From Icerya purchasi (taxonomy: Eukaryota > Arthropoda > Insecta > Hemiptera > Monophlebidae), in NCBI GenBank assembly GCA_039619475.1, contig CM077116.1, positions 30,052,683 to 30,116,682 of the forward strand: a DNA stretch of 64,000 nt, given 5' to 3'. The notes under the pieces are model-generated. The model was not told the DNA's origin and did no database searches. It saw only the letters and a program-made list of their open reading frames with translations. The position numbers were made by a program, and so were the translations under genes. Of the stretch, positions 20,991 to 32,682 are shown one piece after another (positions within the stretch are counted from its first letter, which is position 1; each line of letters begins with the position of its first letter).

Positions 20991-22479
20991 TATTCAATTC
21001 GTAGCTAAAAACCTTTTTTTAACGAATAGAATGCAGAAAAGATTTGTAGAATAACGACAAAAGCAAAAAATTTCCTACGTTATAATAACCGATATTTTTG
21101 GTAAACTGATCAATTTTATCCCCTCTAATCTATTTACGTAATTTGATCCGAATAATAATGTAAAACAAAACTTACCTTACAGGTAAAAGGAGATGTTTGA
21201 GTAAAATACAGACTGTATATAGTACAAACATGTGCATATAACTAGAGCAAGTAAATAGTGGGCATTATACGTGTATGGCTATATTTTGTGTTTAAAATAA
21301 AATAGGACCGTAATGCGTTTTTTTTTCTATTTTTTAGTTGTTTTTTTTTGACCTGAACCGTCCAGCAGGATAACATAATAATCAAATTTTTTAATGAAAA
21401 TAACAACTACTGGAAAAATAGAAAAAAAAAGTACTATTAGGAGTGGAGTGCAAGGTAAAGAAATACTTTCATGTTCTTGTTAGGCTATTTTACGCACTAC
21501 GGTTAAATTAACGCGTCGATGCACAAAATGGAAGAAAATGACGTTATGCGTGATAAATCATTTGTAACAGTTCAGCGATCATCGTGAAAATTCGAATTTT
21601 TACCATTTCTTTCTGCCCTATGCGGTGACGGTAGCTTTGAACAGCAGTTTATTTTCAAAATCTCTTCTCTACACACGGCGCCTAATTTTTTCTTCCTAAC
21701 GAACCACTGTCCAGCTCTACCCTAGTATAGTTTAGGTAGTAGTATTTTGTTCGTGTAAAACCTGGTTCGAATCTAGTATCACACATTGAAAATATAGAAA
21801 AGTTTCACATGCGAAGGAAGTGATGCTTAAAAACACTCAGTTTATTACAGTTAGCTCTTTATACTCATCTTCGTTATAACCTCCTTATTTCTATGTTTAC
21901 CTAATTTCGATTCTCGAATTATAATTTTCCTTTCTTTCGACTCACTCATATAAATTTCTTTGAAAACTGAAACAATTTTTCGTCAAAAATTTTCCTCCAA
22001 TAAATTATATATATATAAAAAAAAAAAAAAGCATTCAAGAAAAAAGAGAAATTTTTACAACTTTACCCAAAAACACCTCACCCATGTTTCAATGATTTTT
22101 TTTTTGATTTTTTTTAACCTTAAACTGGTTAAGTGGTAAAAGCCGGACAAGGGGTAAAAATAGCCCCGCACCACCTTTAGATTTTTTTATATTTCCTAAT
22201 ACCCACCTGAATTTACTATTAAATTCTACAAAAAAAAAAAAAAAAAAAAAAAAAAAATTACAAAAAATTTAAAACGAAAATAAGGAAATACCTTAACTGT
22301 AAGTTGCAACAGTAATGATTTTCATGCGGTTGCGCCTCACCAACTGGTGTGTATGCTACAATATATGCAACAACTCCCACAGTTTTCTAATCCTAAGCCG
22401 GTATTTATTTTAGAGCAAACAAAATAGATATATAAGCGCATTGTACGCTCACATATACTTTGAAGTGTCTCGTACATTT
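20991..22479. other. AT-rich intergenic sequence with a small inverted repeat
   Basis: At 21311-21440, arms of ~35 bases (T-runs around CTATTTTT and its complement) face each other across an ~60-base centre. This may be a small MITE, but the arms are low-complexity. Poly(A) runs occur at 22018-22030 and 22231-22257. No gene is seen. Confidence 0.3.
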
Positions 22480-22669
22480 TTTGTTGAATCTGCGTGTAGT
22501 ACTAATAATAAGTAATACGCGGATTCTTATCTCGCAGCGGAAATGACGATGTAACCGCGACTGTAGTTGCGGATACTCCGACATAGCGATAAGTGAGCCA
22601 ATGAATGCTATATAAATCCAGGTTCGCACGGTTCCGCTGTAGAAGCTAAAATATTAACCTCGAACAAAG
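22480..22669 (+). repeat. old dispersed repeat, copy 2 (without MITE)
   Basis: Shares ACGCGGATTCTTATCTCGCAG, GACGATGTAACC, CATAGCGATAAG and CACGGTTCCGCTGTAGAAGC with the interrupted copy at 14.3-14.9 kb. The family is unidentified and non-coding. Confidence 0.5.
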
Positions 22670-23457
22670 AAGAACAGCTTATTCCACGATTCGTACGAGC
22701 AGAAATGTACGAGATCAGCTAGAGAAGAGTGAAAAACGATATACTACATCGGCATTAGAGACATTCTCCATCGCTTTCTCTTCAGGCATTAGGCACAGCG
22801 TATAATTATACTCCTGAATGGGTCATCTGTTGGTTCCTTCTCTCTTTCTAACACATCGAATTTTCATTTTCTTTTTATTTCCCCTCATTCATTTCTATTA
22901 CTATGCGCACGTTCGCAATGTGTTATTTCTTTTCATCTTCTTACCACACGTGTTTAAGTAGAAATTTAATTATAAAAGTATTAAAAGTAAATTAATAGTT
23001 GGTAATAAGCGGTCAAATTTTGAAAACTGTTGACGATCGATTGCTATTTCTTGAATAGTAAATGAAAATTTAAAAAAAACTATACAATAATCTATTGACG
23101 TATAATTTTTAACATTTTTTAATAATTTTTTTTCTAGAGTAAATTACGCATTGTTTTTAGTAGTACGTGCACCACACCTTGGTGAATAAAACTGTCCGAG
23201 AAAATTTTAAGCTCGAGGACCTCCTCTGTTAATACTTCAGAAAAACATGTTTAAATCTAAGCCTATGAAAACATCTTTTTGGAAAAATCGATTCTGGGCA
23301 AAACTATTTTGGCATTTTGCGAAATTTCAAAACCTATTCAACTCACTGGAGACTAGTTAGCAATTTTTTTTTCAATATAGGAAATTTAAAAAAAAAATTT
23401 ATTACGGGCTTTTTTTTGTAATAGTCAATTTATTTAATTGACACCGGATTCCATTTA
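22670..23457. other. intergenic sequence, nothing identified
   Basis: AT-rich, without repeats or open frames that I can support. Confidence 0.3.
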
Positions 23458-24230
23458 GGGACACCCGAATTGCGCACCAGCACACTTCACACAATGACAA
23501 GTCAGACTCGACGCTTTAAAAAAAAAAACTCCGAATTTTATAAAATTGACGAAGGAATAAAATGAGTAGAAGTCGCTCTTCAGTGACTTACAAAATGTCT
23601 TATCATATCTCGATGGGGAATGTTTGTTATTTGAAATAACATTTCGGTTGCTTAGAAAACACCTTTATTTAAGGTTTGCGAAAAATAGGCTATTTTTTAA
23701 ATACGATGCGTAAAAATGTTAAAAGCCATCGAACACTCAAATATTATACAATAAAGCGGCCATCAGTTTTGGAACCACTGAGTCCAATAAACAGCGATTA
23801 TGGTCCCGGTGCCGTTTTCGTTCGTTTTTTTTATACTTTCATACCGGCAAACTTCCGGTGCGCAATTCGAGTGTTTAGATTACTAAACCTTTTTTAACCG
23901 TCGGCCAGGTAAACAACGGTGCGCAATTCGAGTGTCGCCTTCCATTTCATCACTTTTAAACAGTTTTTGCATAAAACTTCTTTTTTTTTTTTTTTTTCTG
24001 TACAAGATCACGGGAAAAATTGTTTTTTGTCCGCCTTTTTAATAACTTCCAGAAAGAAAAGAACGACACTTCTACTCATTTTAGTCCTTCGTCAATTTTA
24101 TAAAATCAGTTTTTCTTTTTTAAAGCAGTGCGCAATTCGAGTTCTCAGCAGGTGGGTTATTTCGGGTCGGTGCGCAATTCGAGTCCGACTTGTCACTGTG
24201 TGAAGTGTTGGTGCGCAATTCGGGTGTCCC
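23458..24230. mobile_element. inverted-repeat element with clustered 17-bp motifs
   Basis: The ends are GGGACACCCGAATTGCGCAC and its near-perfect complement at 24211-24230. The inverted repeat continues through CACACTTCACACA.TGACAAGTC and, after an insertion in the right arm, ATTTTATAAAATTGACGAAGG and AAATGAGTAGAAGT. Besides the ends, GGTGCGCAATTCGAGTG or a close variant occurs at 23857, 23918, 24127, 24169 and 24210, and inverted at 23463. Such repeated words inside transposon ends are usually transposase-binding sites. No transposase and no clear target duplication are visible, so the superfamily is open. Confidence 0.8.
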
Positions 24231-25275
24231 CAAGTAAATCAATTGTGCAATAGTAGTCATTATATTTTTTATTTGTAGATACTTACAATACAGGTGGTAA
24301 CATATGTACATAAAAGTCAACGTGGCTTAATTAGTTTTAAACAAGATTACGTTTTCCTGATCTTAAAGTGAAATATTCACCGCCCTTCAGCCAATAAAAC
24401 GTTTCTTTTGCGTTTCATGCCGACGAAAGAACTGCGAGCAATTTAATTGCCTTATATAGATCTCTATTCGGATGGTTGTTGGAGCTCACCTTAGAAAAAA
24501 GAGGCAATTTTTCTGCATTACCATGTTGACATTATCTTTTTTAATTTACATTTGGCCTTGAATTTTAATTTGACATGTTTCTGCTAAATACTCGCTCGAG
24601 TAAATTGCTGATACAAGATTACGCAATTCCAAACGAAAATCGTCATTCCACTATCGGATTCCGAAAAATATTTTTTCGCAGAATGAGAAAAGTATCCTTT
24701 CTTTTTATAAATGGAACCGCCAGTTGTCATACGGCACTAACTGCATTAAAAATACCAGTGATCACGATTCTCTTATTAATAACTCTTTTTTCACGTATCG
24801 TATTACAATTCTATAGAATAAAAGTTTCCGTCTATAACTTCATTACTATTAAGTATTATTGATAATGAAATATATCGCTAAATTTGAAATATAATGCGTT
24901 AAATGTACCGAGGGTAAAATTTTAGAATAAATTAGTTTTAAGCATTGCGTATAAAGTATTTTTAAAAATACGAAAATTAAGCGCACTCGAGATTTTATAC
25001 CATATAAATGCATTTGTATTTGAATAATTTATTCCTATATTTCCAGATTTCCAGGTTTTTCTTTTAAAATATTTAAAAAAAATGTCGTTCCACTCCGTTT
25101 ATAAACATGTTAAATTGCCAAATCGAAACAAAGAAGAAATTATTTAAAGAATTTAATTCGCAGGAAAAATTAAATGACGATAGTTAGAAATCAAATTTAA
25201 AATTTTACCGATAACTGTAACAATACAGATAATGAGTTTTTAATATCCACAATTATTATTATCGAATCGCCTCAC
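24231..25275. other. AT-rich intergenic sequence
   Basis: A 95-codon plus frame (24575-24862) has no recognisable features and A/T-ending codons; I do not call it a gene. The left part could be intron of the candidate exon at 25276-25440. Confidence 0.3.
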
Positions 25276-25440
25276 CCCAATGCGGGAGTATCGTGACCAT
25301 GATCTGTCACCCGGGTGATCAGACTGCGCCAACAATTCCACCGCACGTGAAAAGATGTTAATAAATAGGATCATGATCATTTGAAGCTGAAAACAATCGA
25401 GTGCGCACCACAGTCTATTTGCAATAAGAAGCACTGCCAT
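25276..25440 (-). CDS. candidate first coding exon, possible signal peptide
   Basis: On the minus strand an ATG at 25440 opens 55 codons that run, in phase 0, into a strong donor (ATTGGG|GTGAGG at 25276/25275). The translation has a hydrophobic stretch, MIMILFINIFSRAVELLAQ, followed by a polar segment SDHPGDRSWSRYSRIG. This is what the first coding exon of a secreted peptide or membrane protein looks like. There are 21 residues before that stretch (MAVLLIANRLWCALDCFQLQ...), so the true start may be the internal Met. No downstream exon was located, and I cannot name a family. Confidence 0.3.
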
Positions 25441-25833
25441 TATGAAATGCCTTGTTCAACTTTAAAAAGATTAACTTTTGGAAGAGGAAGAACCCGAGAT
25501 TTCCAATTCAGACAGAATCTGGAATGCAAATGTATACATTATTATGAAAAGAGTTTTTTTTTAAATGTCATAAGATTCTACACTATTTAAAGTATGTAAT
25601 ATTACCTTTTTTTTAAGCGGAACATGTATATTATTCTTTAAAAATTTTCAATTTTTGCACAATAGAATAAGCTAAATGCAAAACAATTAAGAAAAATTAT
25701 GTCCATCCGTATTCATTTAATATTAAATACCACCTAAGTGCTTGCAACAGCTGGAGCCATTTTATGTCCAATTGAACTTGATCAACTTTCGAACAAAACT
25801 GTACGTGCATACACATCTACATACATACATGTA

Positions 25834-25839
<6 letters not shown>

Positions 25840-25923
<84 letters not shown>

Positions 25924-25924
25924 A
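25840..25924. repeat. (TA)n microsatellite, longest in the window
   Basis: About 40 TA units with a few CATA interruptions at the right end, directly before repeat copy d. Confidence 0.95.
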
Positions 25925-26296
25925 AACTCGGCCATTTTGGCCCCGCAAGGGGCTGCGCCTCTTGACCCCTCTTGCTTTCATTTCTGTCTCTTTCTCTTCT
26001 ATACTTGGTATAAAATGACCAAAATTTGTAATTCCTACTGGCATCAACACACACAAAAAAAATAACATAACATAATCACAAAAATCCTATTCTAACATTT
26101 AACTTTCAATATATAAAATTAAGACATTTTTTCGTTACATTTTTCGTTACATATTTCATTACATAAAATTGTGACATTTTTTAAATAACAATAAGTAAAG
26201 ATCCTATAAAATATAACAAACGTTACATAAAATTGGGACATTTTTCTGGGACATTTTTTTGAATGGGGGTAGCCTAAGAATTGCGTTGTAATTAAT
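25925..26296 (+). repeat. (TA)n-bordered dispersed repeat, copy d (expanded)
   Basis: Begins ACTCGGCCATTTTGGCC and ends TAGCCTAAGAATTGCGTTG plus TAATTAATATATAT, so both ends are present. It is longer than copy b because TTACATAAAATTG and GACATTTTT units are reiterated in the middle. The hairpin arm is damaged here (AAGGGGCTGCGCCTCTT). Confidence 0.8.
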
Positions 26297-26306
26297 ATAT
26301 ATGGAG

Positions 26307-26332
26307 CGAAAAAGAGAGAGAGAGAGAGAAAG
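26307..26332. repeat. (GA)n-rich tract
   Basis: Short purine microsatellite just right of repeat copy d. Confidence 0.8.
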
Positions 26333-26702
26333 GATATAAACAAAATCAAATTTAAATATCAATTCATTTTATTTTGAATATGTACATTTTAAGTAATTTT
26401 TTTAAGTAGGCATTTTAAGTAATGTGGACAGCAGTTATTTATGCCGGATCGCTTGATGTAACATTACCTGAAAAATTCAAAAACAGAATCTTGTAATAAA
26501 TCGTATTTAAATAAAAACATATAAATTATAAATTAATAATCGAAACATTCTATGACGAGTACATTTTAGAACGAGTACATTTTAGAACAAGTACATTCGC
26601 AGTACGTAATACTTATAAAATTAATTAAAATTCGTTAAACGTATATTTCATCATCATGATATTAGTTTAGATGCACCGGCGTGATATTTCTGTGTATCTC
26701 AG

Positions 26703-26899
26703 CTAAAGAAGGCGTGAAATTAGCCATTCGGATTAAAATTGCGACTTGTAGCCGCTATACGCTTATAACCAGAGTTCACCACCGTACGGATTACACATTT
26801 GAACAGTGCTGCACCACATTCACAATTGTAACCATATTACTCGTTTATAAGGTCCCCTCAACTACGGGAGATCCTTTCAAATTCATGAATTTAACTTAA
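26703..26899 (+). CDS. candidate terminal exon, unidentified
   Basis: A good acceptor (ATTTCTGTGTATCTCAG, ending at 26702) is followed by a frame open to a TAA at 26899: KEGVKLAIRIKIATCSRYT, LITRVHHRTDYTFEQCCTT, FTIVTILLVYK. The sequence is GC-richer than its flanks up to about 26875. There is a two-base phase before the first whole codon. I recognise no domain. It could equally be a chance frame. Confidence 0.22.
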
Positions 26900-27049
26900 A
26901 TTATTATTTCATTTTTGTTATTATTATAAAATAATTAAATCGGGTTTTAGGTTTTCAAGAGTATACTTTAACTAATTTCCTACATCCATATTTCTCGAAC
27001 GGCCGACCGTGATAGAACACAATTAATAAATATACCATACAACAACGAT

Positions 27050-28250
27050 TAATTAAAAATAATATAAATTGGTACGTATCACTGTTTGTCGGCGGTCGTA
27101 CAGAAACGCGATGTGAACGGTCTTCAAGTATCGAATTGGACGGTAATTTTTGATGTGGTCACGAAAGTGACTTGGCGAAATTCGTTTTAACTTTTTGCAC
27201 TATTTATTGTCGCGAACCGACTCGAACAATTCAACGAAGGTGGTAACGGACGATTCTACTCTCTCGCGTTGCAGACGTTATTTTTTCTGCAGCAATTTGT
27301 TCACGAGGACGATAAAACAATCGACTGACTTCGTCTTCACAATTCTTGAGGCCGAATCACTTCGAGCCTTTCTTCGTTTTGTCATCGATCACCAACATTT
27401 TCACTCACAGGTGAGCATTTCACCAGCAGAAACGCGTGGAGTATATTCATCGGCAACCGGCAAACAAGATCTCCTGGGCACGCGCATACTCTCACTCGCA
27501 CCCCGTTTTCCGATATTTCTCTTATATACGAATATTTACAATATTTACACTGTAATGTATACTTTTTAAAAAGGAAGTCTGCGGTTGACGATTGTTTTCG
27601 AGACTAATTAAGTAACTGCAAAAAAATTATGTTGTAGACGAAAGAATTAACAACCAACGCATATACTCTTTAAGCGCCTCTAAATCAACGGCAAAAGTGA
27701 ATCTGATGCACCGCTGACTAAGGTCTCTCTCTAAACCTAATGATGCCGAATTGAATTGAACCTTTACTTGTCTCGACTAATGCTGCTGCTGCCAAGTTTG
27801 ATTTCGTACTGGGGAAAAATCTGAAAACGACTTCAGTTCAAAACCTCGAACCCGAAACATCTGAAGTTCAAACGGATTAACCGCAAACGCGAACAAACTG
27901 ACGTATAAAATAAGCTCGCACAGAGCCAGCGCAACCTCCTGTTGCGCTTATTCTATCGAAAATCTTTGAAAAAGCTCTACCAAAACGTGTCGCAAGGATA
28001 AAAACGACAACATTTCGAAGCGCCAAATCAATTTCCGGACACTATCATTTCACAACCGAACTAGTTCGTAGACTGATTAAGCGATTAAGCGTGTACATGT
28101 TGAATCAAAAAAACGTGGTACAGCAGAGCGTTCATTCAAGTGAAGTGTTTCACAACGAACCTGCTGACTATGAAAGTACGGCAATTCCAACGTAAATCTA
28201 ACAGAATCGCATTTGAATAAAACTGCAAGAGGCGAATGAAAAAATTTAAC
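27050..28250. other. GC-richer non-coding stretch, possible promoter or 5' exon region
   Basis: CpG-containing sequence rises here relative to the flanks. A strong donor CACAG|GTGAGC sits at 27410/27411 on the plus strand (the reverse strand also offers T|GTGAGT), and TATAAAATA occurs at 27904. No reading frame looks coding: the 124-codon plus frame at 27195-27569 crosses the donor and looks random. A promoter with an untranslated first exon is one explanation. Confidence 0.2.
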
Positions 28251-29551
28251 GACAAGCTGGACATTCGTTCGCGTTCATTTTCCAGAAACCATCCGAGTAT
28301 TGCAATTAAATAAAAAACAACCGATGTTACGGTAAAGATTGCCTTTTTTAAAATATGAAAAACTTATCCATTGTATATAGTAAAAATTAAGTATAATAAT
28401 CTGTACGTGTACAGAAATAAGCTATTTTTTTCACATCTTTTTGGTTTTTAGGGAAAACACTCACTGAAGGCAACACGATAAAATAGAAAAACGATTGCAA
28501 TATACGACTTTGTAAAGACTTAAAATTGCGAAATTTAACGTTTTCATAACAAATTGAATGTGTATGCAGAAAAAGTTCAAAATGTTTACACGATGAAAAA
28601 GGAGCAAACGTTTAATTTAGTAGTAGCCAAAAGGAGGCCAAAAATGGGAAAAAAAGGAAATATCGGGAGTTTAGAATACCGCTCATAGTGAAGGAGAAAC
28701 GTTTGTTTTTTTTTAAATTATATCACGCAGTTTCAGCCACCGAAATGATCTGCGTACAAGGTTGTTTCCGCGTTTGTAGCGTATTGTTCATTCGTATCGT
28801 TCTACCGATCGAAGTTTTTACGCACACTAACCATTTACTCTCCGTACGCATGCATAACTCACTATAGGAGACACACATTTCGGAGGAACCGCCCAATTTC
28901 ATTCATTTTTATCGCCTATGTACAGAGTGACAAGGGCGGCATTAGCTGTCCCTTCACTCTGATTATGATACATACACAGATAATACACATAATGTAAATA
29001 GTATTCTCCCTATCTGTTCGGTCGAAGACATCTCTAATGCTAATAGGTCGATGATAATTGACATTAAGTAACAACAGTAATGAACAAATTGCTGATATAA
29101 CATTTCAATGACAGCTGCAGTGATAATAGTAATAGCGGTAGACACGTATTACTAGGAACACAATGAGAATAGTAATCAAGAAAGTATTAAAAATACACGA
29201 CACGTGGCAAGCTGATAATAATAATTGTAATGAAATAATTAATCTTTATCAGACCGAGAACAACTACGATAACAGTGACACTTTAAAATGTCCGCAGAAA
29301 CGTATTATAATATGCGGAAAAGGAGAGTTCCGTTCGGCGCACTGAAAGTTTCCTAAATGTTGCGTAAAATCAACATGCCTAAAATTATTGCGGAAATTAT
29401 AAATTAGGGTAAATAGCGCGAAACGGGAAATTTCATAATTCGCAAAATATCTGTTAAAAATTTTAAAAATGACTAAAGAACAGACATGTTTCACTTAAAT
29501 CGCGGTTACATATATTAATAGTGTAGAAATGAAAAAGGTCGTCCGCAAAAT
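28251..29551. other. intergenic or intronic AT-rich sequence
   Basis: No supported feature. A 40-codon frame starting at an ATG near 28747 follows an acceptor-like CACGCAG but has no other support. Confidence 0.3.
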
Positions 29552-29706
29552 TTATTTGTCCTCGCCGTTTACGGCGAATAACATCATATTTTCAGCCTGT
29601 TTTATTACATTAATGGGCACATTGATCCCGAACTCATCGCTCATCAAGGTCCAAAGGCATTGAACATACCAGGGGTGAAATATTAGAAGTGATAGAATGT
29701 TATACC
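29552..29706 (-). CDS. candidate terminal exon, unidentified protein
   Basis: On the minus strand, acceptor GACTTGATTTGAATAG ends at 29707. The exon then has two phase bases and exactly 50 codons to a TAA at 29552: YNILSLLIFHPWYVQCLWTL, MSDEFGINVPINVIKQ, AENMMLFAVNGEDK. AATAAA overlaps the stop codon on this strand. The text reads like a folded protein C-terminus, with codons like the confident genes. I do not recognise the family. The open frame at 29815-30027 just upstream could be the preceding exon. Confidence 0.38.
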
Positions 29707-29814
29707 CTATTCAAATCAAGTCGAAAGATTAAAAAAAAGCACGTGTTACATGTAATAATGAAATTACATATATCCCCCGGAGCCCTTTCATTCTTGTTTC
29801 CTTTGAAGGGCAAA

Positions 29815-30027
29815 CTAGTCACATTTACTTTTGATATATGAGCATCTACGAAACATAGTGTGCAAAGGTAAAACTGGATACTCTGAGTGTGATGAGATTG
29901 AACACAACACCGAAAAGTCATGAGCCCAACTCGGATGTATGTCGTTTGCTAATGTCAACATAAAGCTACGGTTAGTTCCTGTCCAAAATGAAAAGACAAA
30001 ATCGTACCAAAGAGATGACGGTCTCAT
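29815..30027 (-). CDS. possible exon upstream of the 29.6 kb candidate
   Basis: Minus frame reading WTGTNRSFMLTLANDIHP, SWAHDFSVLCSISSHSEYP, VLPLHTMFRRCSY before a stop. The region is GC-richer than its flanks and lies on the same strand as the candidate terminal exon. Another minus frame over the same bases (FYLCTLCFVDAHISKVNV) is also open, so the reading is not secure. A decayed transposon protein is an alternative. Confidence 0.2.
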   Translation of the reverse strand: MRPSSLWYDFVFSFWTGTNRSFMLTLANDIHPSWAHDFSVLCSISSHSEYPVLPLHTMFRRCSYIKSKCD

Positions 30028-30489
30028 ATAACCTTAATTTCAAGGGGACGCCATTAAAAATACCACACCGCGGTGTAGTCAAAAACATGCTTAATCTAAT
30101 ACAATAATCAGAAATCGATTCTCGATACTTTCAAAAGAAGATAGTTCTCCCTACCTGAAACTAATGAAGAGCAGTATAACAGAATGCCACTCAATCCCAA
30201 ACTTATTTTTAAAAAAAAAGGGTTTTACGATTACAATCAACCAACTCCCAGCCGAGAATTTACAACGAAACATCCGACGAGGAGAAAAATTCAAACAGAA
30301 CCGATTTTATAAAAATAAATTTTTAAAATCGAGTAATAGCCTTAATGAGAAAATCGATGCTAGGTCCGTCCATATTCAAAAATAATACAGTAATACGAAC
30401 GAAAAAGACGCTCACTAAATAAGCAAGAATGCTATCAATAAAGAATTAAACAGAATCCGAATAGTAAAAGTAGTAATATAAAGGTAATA

Positions 30490-31497
30490 AAAAACGTAAC
30501 AATTGATGGTGGCGCATCTGCCTTTGTCGTCTCCTTTGACATCAAAGGTGCTTTCGACAACTGCAGATGGTCCTCTTTAATTAAAATACTTCAATACAAT
30601 CAGATAAAGCCATCCGTAATCAATGTTATTATAAATTACTTTCAATCTAGAAATGCCCACCTCAAAATCAATAATACAGTCCTGAATAAAAAATTAACCT
30701 GTGGCGTTCCACAAGAATCAGTACTTAGCCCTACACTTTGGAATATCTTATATTCAAAAATACACAAAGAATTGGAGAATATTTGTAATTTAATAAATAT
30801 AAACTGTACACTGATCTCCTATGCGGATGATCTATGCATATCATTTACCTTAACACAGCATACAGACATCAAAAAAATCGAAATCATTTGTGATAAGCTG
30901 GAAAGTTTAGTTGTTGAACTAGGCTTAACCTTCTCCTCAGACAAATACAGATCGATTTCATTCGGTGACCAAAAACTGTCAAATAGATTAAGACGACTCA
31001 ATATTATATCGAGACAACCGGTTCAACTTGTTGAACAATTAAAATACCTAGCTGTGTTGATTGATCACAAATTAAGATTTAAATCCCATTTACATGAAAT
31101 TAATGCCAAATGTAACCGTATTGTTGGTAATTTAAGGAGAATTATTCCCAATACGTACACGATGAAACATAAAGAAAAAATTGAATAATTCAAGCAATAT
31201 ATGGTTATGGCGCCTGCGTCTACATTAACAAGAGAATACTTCAGTGGATTAAAAGCCATCGGAGAAAATTTCTTTTACACATTTCATCTTTTTATAGGAC
31301 CGCCCCTACTTCTGCAGCTTGTATCTTAGCTAATATACCCCCCCCTGGACTTATTTCTGATAAGTCGAGCCATAGTAACAGAATATCGGATAACAAAAAA
31401 TTTGAAAAAAATAACTTCCATAAAATTCTTACCAAATACAGAAATTATAAACAAACTAGGACCAACTCCGCTGATAAAACTATTAAAAAAACAATTA

Positions 31498-31528
<31 letters not shown>

Positions 31529-32443
31529 CTTAAATATTTAGCAAGCCCGTTGGAATAATGAAAGCTCCGGTCGTAAAACCTATGATTTCTTTCCCAGCAT
31601 AAGCAACAGAAATAAACTGAATTTTCTTGACATAACATTCTCTAATGCCCAACTACTCTCCGGTCATGGCAACCTTGGAAGCTATTTATTCAGATTTCAG
31701 TTAAGCAATACTCCTCACTGCCAACTTTGCGGGGAACCCATCATTGATGATATCTACCACATTATTTACACTTGTAAAAAAATGAGCGACATCCGTGGAA
31801 AATACAACGTTAACGTAAATACTTCATTTGTAATAACCCCAGAAAATTCAAAAAAAAACTCTCAGCCACTTTCATGAACTGACGGTCATGAAAACGATCC
31901 CAAAACCGAGTGACGATATTCACTTATAATACATAGATTCTGTAAATAAACAACACATTTAACAGCATACATACACATATAGATATACATATTTTTATAT
32001 ACATAAACACATACGTATATTATTTAATTTAAATTTAATTTGTATTAATTGTGTGATTGATAAGCTAATTAAGGTACATATAATGTAACGGTGATTATAT
32101 ACCAACATCACTGCTACTTTCCCTTACAACTTATATATTATAAAGAAGAAAAATCTGTGTTTATTGCTAAGCACCCACTACACTTACACACAATAATTTT
32201 ATAAGTAACATACATTTCATAAGAACACTACAACCATTTATACACAGATTATATTAAATATACTTGCCCCACTTATGACCAGAATGCGGACCCCCCCCCC
32301 AAAAAATACGGTAGCTAAGCGTATGCATCACTGGTATACAATGTTATATTTGATGTTACATGTATTGTAAGATTGTTGTTATATTGTAAATATATTTGCC
32401 CCGTCGGAAACGTCCGAACTGAGAAAAACCAAAAAAAAAAAAA
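30490..32443 (+). pseudogene. R1-clade-like LINE remnant
   Basis: A frame open from 30490 to 31188 encodes SFDIKGAFDNCRWSSLIKIL (motif A), CGVPQESVLSPTLWNILYS (motif B), ISYADDLCI (motif C, ~30820) and KYLAVLIDHKLRFKSHL. After a frameshift it continues YGYGACVYINKRILQWIKSH, FYRTAPTSAACILANIPPP. Near 31660 it gives LLSGHGNLGSYLFRFQLSNT and a terminal knuckle CQLC-x9-H-x4-C. This set (DIKGAFDN, CGVPQxSVLSPTLWN, YRTxxTSAxxxLxxIPP, HG.FGSYLxRF) is characteristic of the R1 clade. An A-rich tract at 32431-32443 may be its tail. Endonuclease and ORF1 are absent. Motif B has E where G is usual (QES for QGS), suggesting inactivity even without the frameshifts. Confidence 0.88.
31500..31526. repeat. 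(TA)n tract inside the LINE remnant
   Basis: About 13 TA units have expanded within the decayed LINE between its RT and knuckle segments. Confidence 0.85.
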
Positions 32444-32643
32444 GTACAAATAGTTGAGTCGCCTCCATTTAGGTTATATTTGCTCTTATTGTAATTAGTC
32501 ATTTATTCGAGTACATATAATTACGTGTTATTTTCTATACGCATATTCGACAGCAAAGAAAAAATTTAAGTTGGTAAGTTTTTATATAAATCACTTTGAT
32601 ATTCCATTTTTGTTAATTTTATATAGCATACGATGATTTATAC

Positions 32644-32682
<39 letters not shown>

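Noticed and set aside
24575..24862. 95-codon plus-strand frame
   Set aside because: AT-ending codons as in the surrounding spacer; the hydrophobic text is typical of translated T-rich DNA.
27195..27569. 124-codon plus-strand frame as a gene
   Set aside because: It runs through a strong splice donor at 27410, its composition changes midway, and the translation shows no domain or leader.
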